Of a DNA stretch of 52,693 nt, positions 16,775 through 25,948 are shown piece after piece. Below the pieces are notes generated by a model. The model was not told where the DNA came from. It searched no databases and was given only the letters and a program-made list of their open reading frames with translations. Source of the stretch: Myxococcales bacterium (GTDB lineage Bacteria; Myxococcota; Kuafuiibacteriia; Kuafuiibacteriales; Kuafuiibacteriaceae); NCBI GenBank assembly GCA_019634385.1, contig JAHQVK010000132.1:1-52693 (forward strand), written 5' to 3'. The position numbers and the translations under genes are program-made. Numbering within the stretch: position 1 is the first letter of the stretch; each line of letters starts with the position of its first letter.

Positions 16775-17695
16775 ATGCCGCAAGCCTATGCTCTAAGGTT
16801 TATCTCTGGAAAGTACCAGGGCGGCGAGTTCCCGCTGGAGGCCGATCGAGAGTTCATTGTCGGACGGTCTTCCGAACTCGATATGGTCCTTGTTGAGGAC
16901 ATGGTGTCCCGCAAACATGCAAAAATTTCTACGCTGACGGGTCAGGTGGTCATCACCGATCTCGGGTCCACCAACGGGACCTTCGTTAATGGAGAGAAAG
17001 TCCGAAAGACGCGGCTAAAGGAGGGTGATCGTATTCTGATCGGCACCTCCATTCTAAAAATTGTGACCGCCAGTAATGCCAAAGTTAGTACATCCGAAGC
17101 CAAAGAACGCCTCGCAGCTGTAGGAGAAGCGCAAGCCAACCAAGGCAGCTCTATGACCGGAACCCTAGAAGAAGTCCCTGTTCCCGATCTCCTCCAGCTC
17201 TTCTCCACCTCCAAACGTACAGGAATACTCCATGTCCGCTCTACGCTCGGATACGGAAAAGTATTTCTTCGGGCTGGGCAGGTATTCTATGCTAGCATCG
17301 ACGACGATCACGCTCTCGGACCTTTGAAATCTTTGTTCAGAATTGTAGGCTGGGATGAGGGGGCCTTCGAGTTTGGGTCTATGGACGACGCTACGAGTTT
17401 TGCGATGGAGCTAGAAGATGCCACTGAATCGCTCCTGATGGAGGCCCTAAGACAATTGGATGAGTTTCGTCGCATCGCTCCCAACCTACCAAGTCCAACG
17501 GAAACCCTCTTTATTCAACGACCCCTTACGCCTCTTTTATCAGAGCTACAACCCCTAGAGCTCGACATCTTTCAGCGGATATTCAACCATGGACCTCTCA
17601 AGTACGTATTTGATCAGTCTCCAACCACCGACTACGAGACTGCATCCGCCCTCCTGAATTTACTCTCCCAAGGGTATATTACGCGACAAGAATAA
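16775..17695 (+). CDS. FHA domain protein with PatA-like (DUF4388) domain
   Basis: 306 aa. The N-terminal FHA domain (about 7-95) has the phosphothreonine-binding signature: FIVGRSSELD, SRKHAKI and LGSTNGTFVNG. Residues about 125-230 form a DUF4388 module (GTLEEVPVPDLLQLFSTS, GILHV, KVFLRAGQVFYA), a domain common in delta-proteobacterial and cyanobacterial signalling proteins such as PatA. The protein should bind a Thr-phosphorylated partner; the two Ser/Thr kinases at 6206 and 20862 carry the same effector module and are natural candidates (inference). An inverted repeat GAATAAGA/TCTTATTC spans the stop codon and may be a weak terminator. Confidence 0.9.
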   Translation: MPQAYALRFISGKYQGGEFPLEADREFIVGRSSELDMVLVEDMVSRKHAKISTLTGQVVITDLGSTNGTFVNGEKVRKTRLKEGDRILIGTSILKIVTASNAKVSTSEAKERLAAVGEAQANQGSSMTGTLEEVPVPDLLQLFSTSKRTGILHVRSTLGYGKVFLRAGQVFYASIDDDHALGPLKSLFRIVGWDEGAFEFGSMDDATSFAMELEDATESLLMEALRQLDEFRRIAPNLPSPTETLFIQRPLTPLLSELQPLELDIFQRIFNHGPLKYVFDQSPTTDYETASALLNLLSQGYITRQE

Positions 17696-17853
17696 GACCA
17701 GTCTTAACATCGGACATGATCTTATTCCTCGTTTCTAGTTCACCTAAATATCCGGTCAGCTACGGTCTCTCATTCCGCTTGCTCAAACGAGTTATTGACC
17801 TGTCCGTCCAACGCCCCAAGAATCTATCGTAAGGGTGTGGTTATCATTTGGGG

Positions 17854-17967
17854 TTCAGCTGAAATTACTTCGGTTGGACCCAAGTTCCTGCTTCTACGCC
17901 GGGCTATGCCCCACGGAGCGACCACTTGTTGATTCTTACAGAATCAATTCCAGTGGTCTTTGCTATA
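17854..17967 (+). repeat. Family A three-hairpin element, copy 4
   Basis: Runs from TTCAGCTGAAAT to CTTTGCTATA in the gap between the FHA gene and the glycosylase gene, ending about 40 bp before the latter's start. The hairpin GATTCTTACAGAATC is intact; the first hairpin carries mismatches (TTCGGTTGGACCCAAG). No gene lies in 17696-18010. Confidence 0.92.
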
Positions 17968-18010
17968 TATACCCCTTGGCAGCAAAGAGCATTGCGAAGA
18001 TGCTCAACCT

Positions 18011-18925
18011 ATGCCCGAGCTCCCGGATATCACCGTATATATCGAGCGACTCGAAGCGTATATTCGAGGTCAACCCTTAGAGAAACTCCGCATTCATAGT
18101 CCGTTTGTCCTCCGTTCGGTATCCCCTCCAGTGGCAGATATCGAGGGGCAACGGATCAAACGCATAGGTCGACTTGGTAAGCGTATTGTTTTCGAATTCG
18201 AAAACCGCCTTCAGCTCGTAATTCATTTAATGATTGCTGGTCGTCTGCGGTGGAAGAAAAAGGGGACCACCATCCCCGCCAGGAATGGACTGGCAGGCTT
18301 CGACTTTCCCGACGGCACCCTGATATTAACCGAAGCAAGCACAAAGAAGCGGGCCTCAATCTATATCCTCTCTGGTCCCGAAGAGCTCAAGGCCCATGAC
18401 CGAGGGGGGCTAGAAGTCATGAAAGCTTCAACAGCTGCATTCAAAAATGCTATTCTGGCAGAAAACCATACTCTCAAAAGGACTCTGACTGATCCCCGAA
18501 TACTAAGTGCCATAGGCAACGCTTACTCCGATGAAATTTTATTTTCAGCCAAGATGTCTCCTTTCAAACTCTCTCATAGCCTTAGCGATAGCGAAATCGC
18601 TCATCTCCACCAACACGTCGTCTCGGTACTTGAGCGATTCACCAATACTATCCGTCAGGAGGTGGGTAACAATTTCCCGGATAAGGTAACTGCATTTCGA
18701 GAGGATATGTTTGTTCATGGCCGCCATCGCAAACCTTGCAAAGTCTGTGGCTCGACAATACAGCGGGTCAACTATGCAGAAAGCGAAATGAACTACTGCG
18801 CTACTTGCCAAAATGCTGGCAAGCTCCTTGCGGATCGGTCCCTATCCCGCTTGTTGAAAAAGGACTGGCCTAGAACAGTGGAAGAGCTAGAGCAACGTAG
18901 AGGCCTGCGACCCCCCAAAAAATAA
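18011..18925 (+). CDS. Fpg/Nei-family DNA glycosylase
   Basis: Base-excision repair glycosylase/AP lyase family. The start is fixed at 18011 because the catalytic N-terminus must be Pro-Glu (MPELPD). The beta-hairpin Lys is in GRLGKRIVF, and the helix-two-turn-helix region holds SAIGNAYSDEIL. The C-terminal zinc finger is CKVCG...YCATCQ. At the position of the E. coli Fpg phosphate-binding arginine (QRATFYC) this protein has Ser (ESEMNYC). The C-terminal extension LLKKDWPRTVEELE is not in classical MutM. The length is 304 aa. It is an atypical subfamily, so the substrate (8-oxoG or oxidised pyrimidines) should not be assumed. Confidence 0.88.
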   Translation: MPELPDITVYIERLEAYIRGQPLEKLRIHSPFVLRSVSPPVADIEGQRIKRIGRLGKRIVFEFENRLQLVIHLMIAGRLRWKKKGTTIPARNGLAGFDFPDGTLILTEASTKKRASIYILSGPEELKAHDRGGLEVMKASTAAFKNAILAENHTLKRTLTDPRILSAIGNAYSDEILFSAKMSPFKLSHSLSDSEIAHLHQHVVSVLERFTNTIRQEVGNNFPDKVTAFREDMFVHGRHRKPCKVCGSTIQRVNYAESEMNYCATCQNAGKLLADRSLSRLLKKDWPRTVEELEQRRGLRPPKK

Positions 18926-19089
18926 TTTAATAGGCGATCGAAAAGAACTTATATCCCTCGATAATCGGCTTTTATTCTCGCGAGAAATTTTCGTTTAGTT
19001 CGAACGAACTCTATAGCCCTCTAGACTCTTCGCCGTAGCTTCGTACTCTTTTTTGAGGGACGCTTTAGCTAGCTAAACACGAGATGGAC

Positions 19090-19153
19090 GGGCGTGTCTT
19101 CACACACGCGCGATACGGCGTCATCTCCACAGCCGGAGTTTAAAGACAGGCCC
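19090..19153 (-). repeat. Family B element, 64-bp deletion derivative
   Basis: GGGCGTGTCTTCA at the left and GGAGTTTAAAGACAGGCCC at the right, keeping only the gatacggcgtcatctccacagc block. Lies between the convergent glycosylase and glutathione reductase genes. The remaining sequence of 18926-19264 is AT-rich with scattered ctagc motifs but no gene. Confidence 0.85.
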
Positions 19154-19264
19154 TAGACATGCTACCGGCAGGGATGGCGTAGGCCCCCAGCGACAGAAAG
19201 GTGGTAGCGAGAGACTCGAACGTATTTTTGTCCGGATTCCAAAAGGGGGTTCAACTTAGGCGCT

Positions 19265-20626
19265 CTAGCTATCACTAGCCCGTGGTATTCTCATGGTTAC
19301 GAACTCCTCAGCCGCAGTAGGATGAATGCCTATGGTACTATCCAGCACAGCTTTGGTTACCCCCGCCTTGATCGCCGCTGCAAATCCCTGCATAATTTCT
19401 GGAGCGTCATCTCCTATCATATGCATACCCACTACGCGATCAGTTGAGCGATGGACAATAAGCTTCATGTATGAGCGATGCTCCAAACCACTTATGGTAT
19501 GCTTGAGTGGACGAAATGCTGACTCATAGACATCTATCTTATCATACTTATCTACTGCTTGTAATTCACTCAACCCCACCGTTCCGATCGGTGGGTGACT
19601 AAAAACCGCACTAGGGATGACATCGTAGTCAACCACCTGTGACGTATCCGCAAATTGGGTGCGTACGAACGCCATCGCTTCGTGAATAGCCACTGGCGTA
19701 AGTGTTACCCGGTTAATAACATCACCAAGTGCATAAACACTATCACATGTTGTTCGAAAGTATTCATCAACCTTGATGGCCCCGCGATCATCAAGTTCCA
19801 CCCCAGCCCGATCAACACCAAGTGTATCAGTGTTTGGAACTCGGCCCACCGCAAGCAAAATGAGCTCGCCTTCAACAGACTCGCCAGTAGATGTATCTGC
19901 GCGCAATGTGTGACCGTTGCGCTCAATTCGGTCGACGGTTCTATTGAGATGTAATTTGACGCCTTGATGCTCGAGTGACTCAGTGAGATGAGTGCGGATA
20001 TCCTCATCAAAACCACGAAGTACACGAGCACCTCGGTGAACCAGTGTGGTATCCACCCCCAAGGCCGCAAAAATACCTGCAAACTCTACGGCAATATATC
20101 CGCCACCAACCACCACTGCCCGTTTCGGAAGAGTCTCAAGATGGAACGCCTGGTCAGAGGTTATCGCTAGATCAAACCCTGGTTGATCCGGACGATTAGG
20201 GCGCCCTCCAACCGCAATCAAGATCCGCTCTGCGGAAAAACTTTTACCGTCGACTTCAACTGCATGAGGACCAATCAATTGAGCTCGACCCTGCACAATT
20301 TCTACTCCCGCCCCACTCAGTAGCCGCTCGTAAATCCCATTAAGCCGAGCGATCTCAGCATTCTTGTTTTCCCGCAGGGTGGGCCAAGCAAAGGCGGGCA
20401 CTTCACTCGCCCAACCAAAACCCTTTGCACCCTCAAATTCGTACCGGAAGTTTGCTGCATAACTGAATATTTTCTTCGGGATACACCCCAAATTAACGCA
20501 CGTCCCACCCAGCTCCCGGTATTCAACGATCGCCACTTTAGCCCCATAACCTGCTGCTATACGGGCCGCTCGAACCCCACCAGAGCCGGCTCCAATGACC
20601 AACAGATCGTAGTCAAACGATGTCAT
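19265..20626 (-). CDS. gor: Glutathione-disulfide reductase
   Basis: Flavoprotein disulfide reductase, 453 aa. FAD-binding GAGSGGVRAAR; redox-active disulfide GGTCVNLGCIPKK; NADPH-binding VVGGGYIAVEFAGIFAALG; second FAD motif YALGDVINRVTLTPVAI; and the C-terminal active-site HPTAAEEF supplied to the partner subunit. The GTCVNLGCIPKK form and Arg residues after the NADPH loop fit glutathione reductase better than lipoamide dehydrogenase. The ATG at 20626 (MTSFDYDLLVIGAG) is preferred to the one nine codons upstream. It is divergent from the second kinase gene. Confidence 0.93.
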   Translation of the reverse strand: MTSFDYDLLVIGAGSGGVRAARIAAGYGAKVAIVEYRELGGTCVNLGCIPKKIFSYAANFRYEFEGAKGFGWASEVPAFAWPTLRENKNAEIARLNGIYERLLSGAGVEIVQGRAQLIGPHAVEVDGKSFSAERILIAVGGRPNRPDQPGFDLAITSDQAFHLETLPKRAVVVGGGYIAVEFAGIFAALGVDTTLVHRGARVLRGFDEDIRTHLTESLEHQGVKLHLNRTVDRIERNGHTLRADTSTGESVEGELILLAVGRVPNTDTLGVDRAGVELDDRGAIKVDEYFRTTCDSVYALGDVINRVTLTPVAIHEAMAFVRTQFADTSQVVDYDVIPSAVFSHPPIGTVGLSELQAVDKYDKIDVYESAFRPLKHTISGLEHRSYMKLIVHRSTDRVVGMHMIGDDAPEIMQGFAAAIKAGVTKAVLDSTIGIHPTAAEEFVTMRIPRASDS

Positions 20627-20861
20627 TGGGCTGGACCCTACTCCGGTTACCATCTAGGGGTCCACGCTGAAGGGGGCAACCGCACCCCTAGGCAGGATAC
20701 AGGAGCCCGAGGTAGACAGTGGTCATTCGTAGCTGCAACTTTGTCACTAAAGAGTGGACGACATGCCCTGTTAGCCGAAACCACTCGGTCGATTACCTCA
20801 ATTTTTTTGGGGGAACCTCTTCGGAGCTTCAGGACAGTTTCATTGGAATCGTTTAGAGTCG

Positions 20862-23375
20862 GTGGCAGCTGTGCGTGTGGAGGTAAAGCAAGCTTTGATT
20901 GATATCAGCGCGCTACCCCAAAACTACGGTAAATATGAGCTTCTTGAGCGTATTGGCGTCGGTGGTATGGCTGAAGTGTACCGGGCACGGTTGCCGGGCG
21001 TCGGTGGCTTTGCCAAAGAGATCGTGATCAAGCGATTAAGGCCCAAACACGCTCGGGACAACGCGCTGGTCCAGCTGTTTATCGAAGAGGCGAAATTAGC
21101 CGCTCATGTCACTCACAAGAACGTAGTACAGGTATATGAGCTCGGTCATCTAGACTCTGGTGAACTGTTTATTGCTATGGAGTACGTGCGGGGTACGGAC
21201 CTCCGCCGCTTGACTGATCTCGCTGCAAGGGCCGCTCTTCGTGTCCCCGTATGGTTAGCTCTACACATCATCCTAGAGCTGTTGGAAGCCCTGGGTTACG
21301 CCCATGACTGCACTGATGACAACGGCCGACCTCGGAACCTCGTCCACTGTGATGTCACCCCCGAAAACATTTTCATCTCTCGTTCCGGAGATATCAAATT
21401 GGGCGATTTTGGGGTAGCCAGCGATGATACCCGGGTCAATGTCCCCCTATCGGATCAACCCAAGGGAAAACTGCCTTACATGTCCCCCGAGCAAGTGCTC
21501 GAGCAGCCCATCGACAATCGCACTGATATTTTCTCAACGGCTGTCGTGCTATGGGAGACTATCACCGGACGCCGACTGTTTCCCGGGCGCACACCGTCAG
21601 AGGTGATGGCTCAAATCTGTGCCAGTCCTCGGCCTCCACCTTCAAAATACGCCGCAGGTATCCAAGAGGCTCTAGACCAGGTCATTCTAAGAGCACTGAC
21701 CCCAGACATTAACGAGCGATTCCAATCCGCTCATGAATTTTCCGGCGCTTTGAAGGAACACTTGGCCCATCTACGGCCGCGGCTCACCACCGAAGATGTA
21801 CGGCGCGCCCTCCTCGCAATTATGGACGCGCCCATTGTTCGACCTAATGCTTCCACCTTAGATATAGAAGACGACGAAGATGACGATTATGATGAACTTC
21901 GTGCGCTCGATCTGAGACACGACTCTCACCCTCGCAGTCTTACCCACGCACATGCCCATCGGCACGGTTCCGCGCTTCGACAGACCGTGCAACCGGGATT
22001 GATTACGCGCTCGTCACCTTCGTCTGCCTCAAGCCCTAACTCCCTAGTGCTGCCCAAGACCCGGACGGACCGCCGAATTCAACCCAGGTCTATCCCTTAT
22101 GCCCCTGAAATAACAACTGAATTCACGGGATCTGGCCTCGAAATGCTCGAGATGGAAACGGAGGATGAGCAGACCTCCCGGATGCTCCGAGATGAGGTCA
22201 CAATTGACTCAATGAGTTCACCAGAACCAATTAGTTATGAGCCCTTAGACACCTCTTTCCCCGACACCACCACATGGGGAAGCATTCGCCACTACAATTA
22301 TAATACCCCTGAGAATCATAATATCCCTGAGAATCACAATACCCCTGAGAATCCGGCAAATGTCCAAGCGCTCATGCAAGCGTACATCTTTGATGATGAA
22401 GATAATACACTGATCAACTCTGTCGCTGGCAGCACCAACCTTTCAGTCCTGAGCGGTGCTGCGCCACTTTGGGCCAAGAGTGTCGACGGGCAAATATTGG
22501 GTCCGATGCCTCCCTATGAACTCCTTGAACTCCTTCATCGAACCGAGAAGCGACCCCATCCGATCTTCCTTATCTCAACCGATCTTGAACGATGGCTTAA
22601 TCCGTATGAACTGGCGCTCCTTCTCGGAGAACGTCTAATGGATCGCGACGTGCCCGCCGGCCCCCAGCTACCACGAGGCTCATTAGCGAAGCATAGTTTT
22701 GTGGAAGTCTCGGGCTCCCTCGCTCGAAATCGCTGGTCGGGCGTACTCTCCGTATGGTCTGAACAAGGCCATGATCGAGAATGTGTGGAGGTACACCTTT
22801 CGCAGGGAGCCATAACCCACATTCGTTGGACCGGCGCCCCCTTTGAAACCTGGAGGGCCCTGTTCGATGATAACGAGCTAGGGGCTCTTGGACTCCCGGA
22901 AGCCTTTAGTCAGGGCATAGCCTCTGGGACCCGGGTTGTTGAGCATCTGCCGTCGGAAGTCACTGAACGCATTCTTGAGAACCGCCGTATCCACGCTCGG
23001 CGGCAACTTCAGGCTGCCATTGGCTGGAGCCAAGGAGGCTTCAGCTACAACCGAAGAGCAAATATTTTGCGTTCCGACCACCCTCAATCTTTGCTGAAAC
23101 TCCTCCCTAGCCTCGTTCACCGCGCCTTCAGCCCAGAAGAGCTTCAGCGCCGCCTCAAGAATCGCCTCTACCACCGTCATCGACTCGCGCCCGCCTTCAT
23201 AGAGCTTAGAAACGACCTTGGACTCACCGAAGAAGAAATGACTACCCTAAGCTACCTAGGAAACGGGGCGACGTTAGGTGAGGCAGGTTTGAAACTCCAG
23301 GGACAAGCAGACGGAAAGTTTATTTGGGTTATGGCTTACTTGCTCGCCGAGATAGGCTTACTCTCCGTGGAATAG
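20862..23375 (+). CDS. Ser/Thr protein kinase with GYF_2 and DUF4388 domains
   Basis: 837 aa from a GTG. Kinase domain about 25-300: glycine loop IGVGGMAEVY, Lys57 (IVIKRL), Asp164 in HCDVTPEN, DFG at 182-184, SPE as YMSPEQ. The HRD Arg is replaced by Cys (non-RD). An acidic linker (about 325-540) contains a Pro-Glu-Asn-His repeat. The GYF_2 domain starts near 545 (WAKSVDGQILGPMPPYELL); a DUF4388-type module (SLAKHSFVEVSGSLARNRW, GVLSVW, VHLSQGAITHIRW) and a helical tail follow. No membrane helix is seen. The layout is the same as in the kinase at 6206, so the two are paralogues. It is monocistronic as far as visible. Confidence 0.94.
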   Translation: MAAVRVEVKQALIDISALPQNYGKYELLERIGVGGMAEVYRARLPGVGGFAKEIVIKRLRPKHARDNALVQLFIEEAKLAAHVTHKNVVQVYELGHLDSGELFIAMEYVRGTDLRRLTDLAARAALRVPVWLALHIILELLEALGYAHDCTDDNGRPRNLVHCDVTPENIFISRSGDIKLGDFGVASDDTRVNVPLSDQPKGKLPYMSPEQVLEQPIDNRTDIFSTAVVLWETITGRRLFPGRTPSEVMAQICASPRPPPSKYAAGIQEALDQVILRALTPDINERFQSAHEFSGALKEHLAHLRPRLTTEDVRRALLAIMDAPIVRPNASTLDIEDDEDDDYDELRALDLRHDSHPRSLTHAHAHRHGSALRQTVQPGLITRSSPSSASSPNSLVLPKTRTDRRIQPRSIPYAPEITTEFTGSGLEMLEMETEDEQTSRMLRDEVTIDSMSSPEPISYEPLDTSFPDTTTWGSIRHYNYNTPENHNIPENHNTPENPANVQALMQAYIFDDEDNTLINSVAGSTNLSVLSGAAPLWAKSVDGQILGPMPPYELLELLHRTEKRPHPIFLISTDLERWLNPYELALLLGERLMDRDVPAGPQLPRGSLAKHSFVEVSGSLARNRWSGVLSVWSEQGHDRECVEVHLSQGAITHIRWTGAPFETWRALFDDNELGALGLPEAFSQGIASGTRVVEHLPSEVTERILENRRIHARRQLQAAIGWSQGGFSYNRRANILRSDHPQSLLKLLPSLVHRAFSPEELQRRLKNRLYHRHRLAPAFIELRNDLGLTEEEMTTLSYLGNGATLGEAGLKLQGQADGKFIWVMAYLLAEIGLLSVE
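22302..22355. repeat. Three 18-bp tandem repeats in kinase linker
   Basis: Unit near aatacccctgagaatcat repeated three times, encoding a 6-residue N-T/I-P-E-N-H unit. It stays in frame and shows point differences between copies. Confidence 0.85.
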
Positions 23376-23450
23376 CTCCAATTGCCTGAGATGGAACCAA
23401 CATAAATCCCATAGTCTCCGCCAGTTCGTGGGTTAGCGCCCCCAGAAAAC

Positions 23451-24032
23451 TTATTTCTTATCCGTAGTCATCCCACCAATAGGCTTTCTAGGAGACCTAT
23501 CCAATGGCTCTTTCTTCTCTCGGGGCCGAGCTGCCCGATCTATGTGGCGAACGATACCAAACGCCTCGGTCTGTACTGCCTCCGAACGCTCCGACATAGC
23601 TTCGAGCAACTGGGTGTGACTATCCAACACCGAGCGAAGGCTGGCCGAGAGTTGGGCCCGCTGGCGCTTCAGTTCATCCAGATCTTCAAGCACCCGAACC
23701 AGACGATTATGAGCATTTTGCACAATCTGCTCTCCCTGAGCCTCAGCACGAGCAACCACAATATCCGCCTCTTTTTTGGCATTTTCTCGGATATCGTCCG
23801 ACATACGGGTGGCAGTTACCATCGTCTCTTTCAGGGTTTCTTCTCGACTGCGATAGTCCTCTATGTCCGACTCTCTCTGTCTCAGTTGATCTCTCACCGC
23901 GTTGTTTTCTCGGACTAAGCGTTCAAACTCTCCCGCGATTAACTCCAAAAAGGCATCAACTTCCTTGCTGTCGAACCCCCAAAGTGCAGTTCTAAACTGT
24001 TGCTGCTGAATATCCAAGGGGGTCAGCTTCAT
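23451..24032 (-). CDS. DivIVA-domain protein
   Basis: A 193-aa coiled-coil protein. The N-terminal MKLTPLDIQQQQFRTALWGF followed by a D-x-x-EVDAFLE pattern is the membrane-curvature-sensing DivIVA start; the long heptad region runs from about 30 to 165 and ends in a basic tail. DivIVA family proteins mark poles or division sites and recruit partners. The open frame extends 49 codons upstream but only the ATG at 24032 matches the family start. It follows maf and yggS on the same strand; yggS-divIVA neighbourhood is common in division gene clusters of many bacteria. Confidence 0.9.
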   Translation of the reverse strand: MKLTPLDIQQQQFRTALWGFDSKEVDAFLELIAGEFERLVRENNAVRDQLRQRESDIEDYRSREETLKETMVTATRMSDDIRENAKKEADIVVARAEAQGEQIVQNAHNRLVRVLEDLDELKRQRAQLSASLRSVLDSHTQLLEAMSERSEAVQTEAFGIVRHIDRAARPREKKEPLDRSPRKPIGGMTTDKK

Positions 24033-24096
24033 CGGCAGTAAGGGTACCGCACCCCGGGCCATTGAGAAAGCAGTGTTCCGAAAAAGCCATCGCTTT

Positions 24097-24771
24097 TCAT
24101 GAATCACGAGGCCCAAATATGGCGGTGCCCACCCTGACCATCGTTGAGCCTTCAAGAATTGCGTCAACGAAATCCTCACTCATACCCATTGATAACGTTG
24201 GTAGCGCATATCCAGTACTGACGCGCAGCTCTTCGGCTAGGTTGCGCAAAGCGGCAAACCATCTCCGCCCTTGTCCCCTAGGTGGAATGCACATCAGCCC
24301 TTGGATCGCTAACTTCGGGACGTCATTCATCTCCAAGATCAACCGTTCGACCGCCGGTGGAGACACCCCGGCTTTCTGTGCCTCCGCGGCAATATTGACT
24401 TCGATGAGTACCGAGAGGGGTGGTCTGTCACCCTCCATCCCCTTCGCGAGCGCCCGCGCAAGCTTTAAAGAATCTACGGTATGCACCCAAGCCGCACATC
24501 CTGCTTTTTTGGCCTTGTTGGTCTGGAGGTGACCAATCAGGTGAAACCGAGCTTCGGGAAGCAGCTCGGTTTTCCGCAGTAGTTCCTGAACATAGTTCTC
24601 CCCAAAATCTACCTGACCAGCCTCCCAAGCCTCCCGGAGTAGCTTATCTGGCTGACGCTTTGACACGGCAACCAAAAGCACTTCTTCTGGTAACCGTCCC
24701 GCCGTGCGGCACGCTTGTCTTATCTGCTCCTGAATCACCTGCAGCCGAAGTGATAGCTGATTATCGTTCAC
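24097..24771 (-). CDS. YggS family pyridoxal phosphate homeostasis protein
   Basis: A 224-aa single-domain PLP-binding barrel that buffers cellular PLP; no enzyme activity is established for the family. The PLP lysine is in LVAVSKRQP; other family blocks are DFGENYVQEL, HLIGHLQTNK, VHTVDSLKLA and the phosphate-binding LSMGMSEDF with VRVGTAIFG. The start is the GTG at 24771, which overlaps the TGA of maf in a GTGA arrangement and implies translational coupling. Middle gene of maf-yggS-divIVA. Confidence 0.95.
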   Translation of the reverse strand: MNDNQLSLRLQVIQEQIRQACRTAGRLPEEVLLVAVSKRQPDKLLREAWEAGQVDFGENYVQELLRKTELLPEARFHLIGHLQTNKAKKAGCAAWVHTVDSLKLARALAKGMEGDRPPLSVLIEVNIAAEAQKAGVSPPAVERLILEMNDVPKLAIQGLMCIPPRGQGRRWFAALRNLAEELRVSTGYALPTLSMGMSEDFVDAILEGSTMVRVGTAIFGPRDS

Positions 24772-25331
24772 GGATGCACACCCACATCCCAAAGCAGGCC
24801 AAGAGTTTCTTCCAAGGGCAACCCCACAACATTCGTATAACTGCCCTGAATATTTGCCACGAAAGCTCCCCCAGCCCCTTGAATACCGTACGCACCGGCC
24901 TTGTCCATCGGTTCTCCCGAATCAACGTAAGTCATTATTTCCGCTTCAGACAGCTGGCGAAAACGTATATCTGTTGTGACTACAGTTACTTGAGTGTATT
25001 TTCCGAGTTTTACAGCCACCGCCGTGTGCACCTGATGACACTGACCGGATAGTTCACGAAGCATGGCCGACGCTTGCTCTACATCCGTGGGTTTACCAAG
25101 TGAAGTGCCACGAAGAGCAACCACGGTATCCGCGGCTAGTACCGGCTCTAGCCCCCGCACAACATGAGCCTTTTCCTGAGCTAGACGGTGGGCATAGACT
25201 TCCGGTAATTCTCCGACGTGTACCGACTCGTCTATATTTGGCGAACGGATATGACTCGGCTTTAGCCCAACCCTCGCGAGAAGCTCACGGCGTCGGGGTG
25301 AACCGGAAGCGAGAACAAAAGCGGCACTCAT
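24768..25331 (-). CDS. maf: Maf family nucleotide pyrophosphatase
   Basis: 187 aa. The N-terminal LASGSPRRRELL motif, the catalytic base in AADTVVAL with LGKP, and the late AGAYGIQGAGGAFV block identify a Maf/HAM1-fold pyrophosphatase that removes non-canonical or excess NTPs. The residues around SGSPRRREL fit the dTTP/UTP (YhdE-like) branch rather than the m7GTP branch; that subgroup call is tentative. First gene of maf-yggS-divIVA. Upstream is a 860-bp block of repeats separating it from proC. Confidence 0.94.
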   Translation of the reverse strand: MSAAFVLASGSPRRRELLARVGLKPSHIRSPNIDESVHVGELPEVYAHRLAQEKAHVVRGLEPVLAADTVVALRGTSLGKPTDVEQASAMLRELSGQCHQVHTAVAVKLGKYTQVTVVTTDIRFRQLSEAEIMTYVDSGEPMDKAGAYGIQGAGGAFVANIQGSYTNVVGLPLEETLGLLWDVGVHP

Positions 25332-25394
25332 GTTCGCGACGTATCAAACCCGCAGGCCCCGTTGAAGCACAACCATAAGAACCACCAATCATAA

Positions 25395-25572
25395 AGACGG
25401 GTCTTAAATTCGTCGTGGGAATCTTGCTAAGTACCTTGTTTAAAAAGTAGTCGAACGAGAAAGGAGACTAGTAATAGCTAGCGGACCGAAAGACCACCGA
25501 GGAGAGGGAGAACCGCAGTTCACCGGATCCTGAGCCGATCCGGAACGGGCACCTGACGTTAAAGACCCGTCT
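25395..25572 (+). repeat. Family C TIR element, copy at 25.4 kb
   Basis: 178 bp, ends AGACGGGTCTTAAA and GTTAAAGACCCGTCT (perfect 10-bp terminal arms AGACGGGTCT). Interior: cttgctaagtacctg, tagtaatagctagcgg, gagggagaaccgcagttcacc and cctgagccgatccggaac blocks shared with other family C copies. Confidence 0.9.
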
Positions 25573-25593
25573 AATCAACATCCGATAATTACT

Positions 25594-25938
25594 GGGGCGC
25601 GTCTTCAAACTGCGGCTGCTGAGATGACACCGTAGCCCCCGTTTGTGAACGGTCGGCCCCAGAGGGTGGGTACGGGATGTACAGGGCCGAGGGGCCCCAC
25701 CCAACGTCGTCCCTTCCTGGAGCTGTTCAACCACAAAACACCACTCAACCCTCTTGTCGACAGCTCACTACACTCGAAGAAGATTTCTCGTTGACCCATA
25801 AATGTTCTTTATATTCGTTAACTTAACTTTATATCCTCGGAATTCCTCCACAAGCTAGCTATAGCTAGCCCCCCTCCCAGGCCAAACATTCATTCAAACT
25901 TGACACTTCGCAATAGTTCCACGCCAACGTCAAAGACA
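25594..25938 (+). repeat. Family B half with family C-like right part, decayed
   Basis: Begins GGGCGCGTCTTCAAACTGCGG and follows family B to about 25705, then changes. Further right come ctagctatagctagc and a right end AACGTCAAAGACACG like that of family C. It is either a chimeric element or two overlapping insertions. Confidence 0.65.
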
Positions 25939-25948
25939 CGACTAGCTA

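Noticed and set aside
19197..19232. Sequence resembling the 3' part of a tRNA (gcgagagactcgaac)
   Set aside because: The T-loop-like GTTCGAGTC is there on the minus strand, but the T-stem does not pair and no acceptor, D or anticodon arm exists. At most a tRNA 3' fragment or chance.
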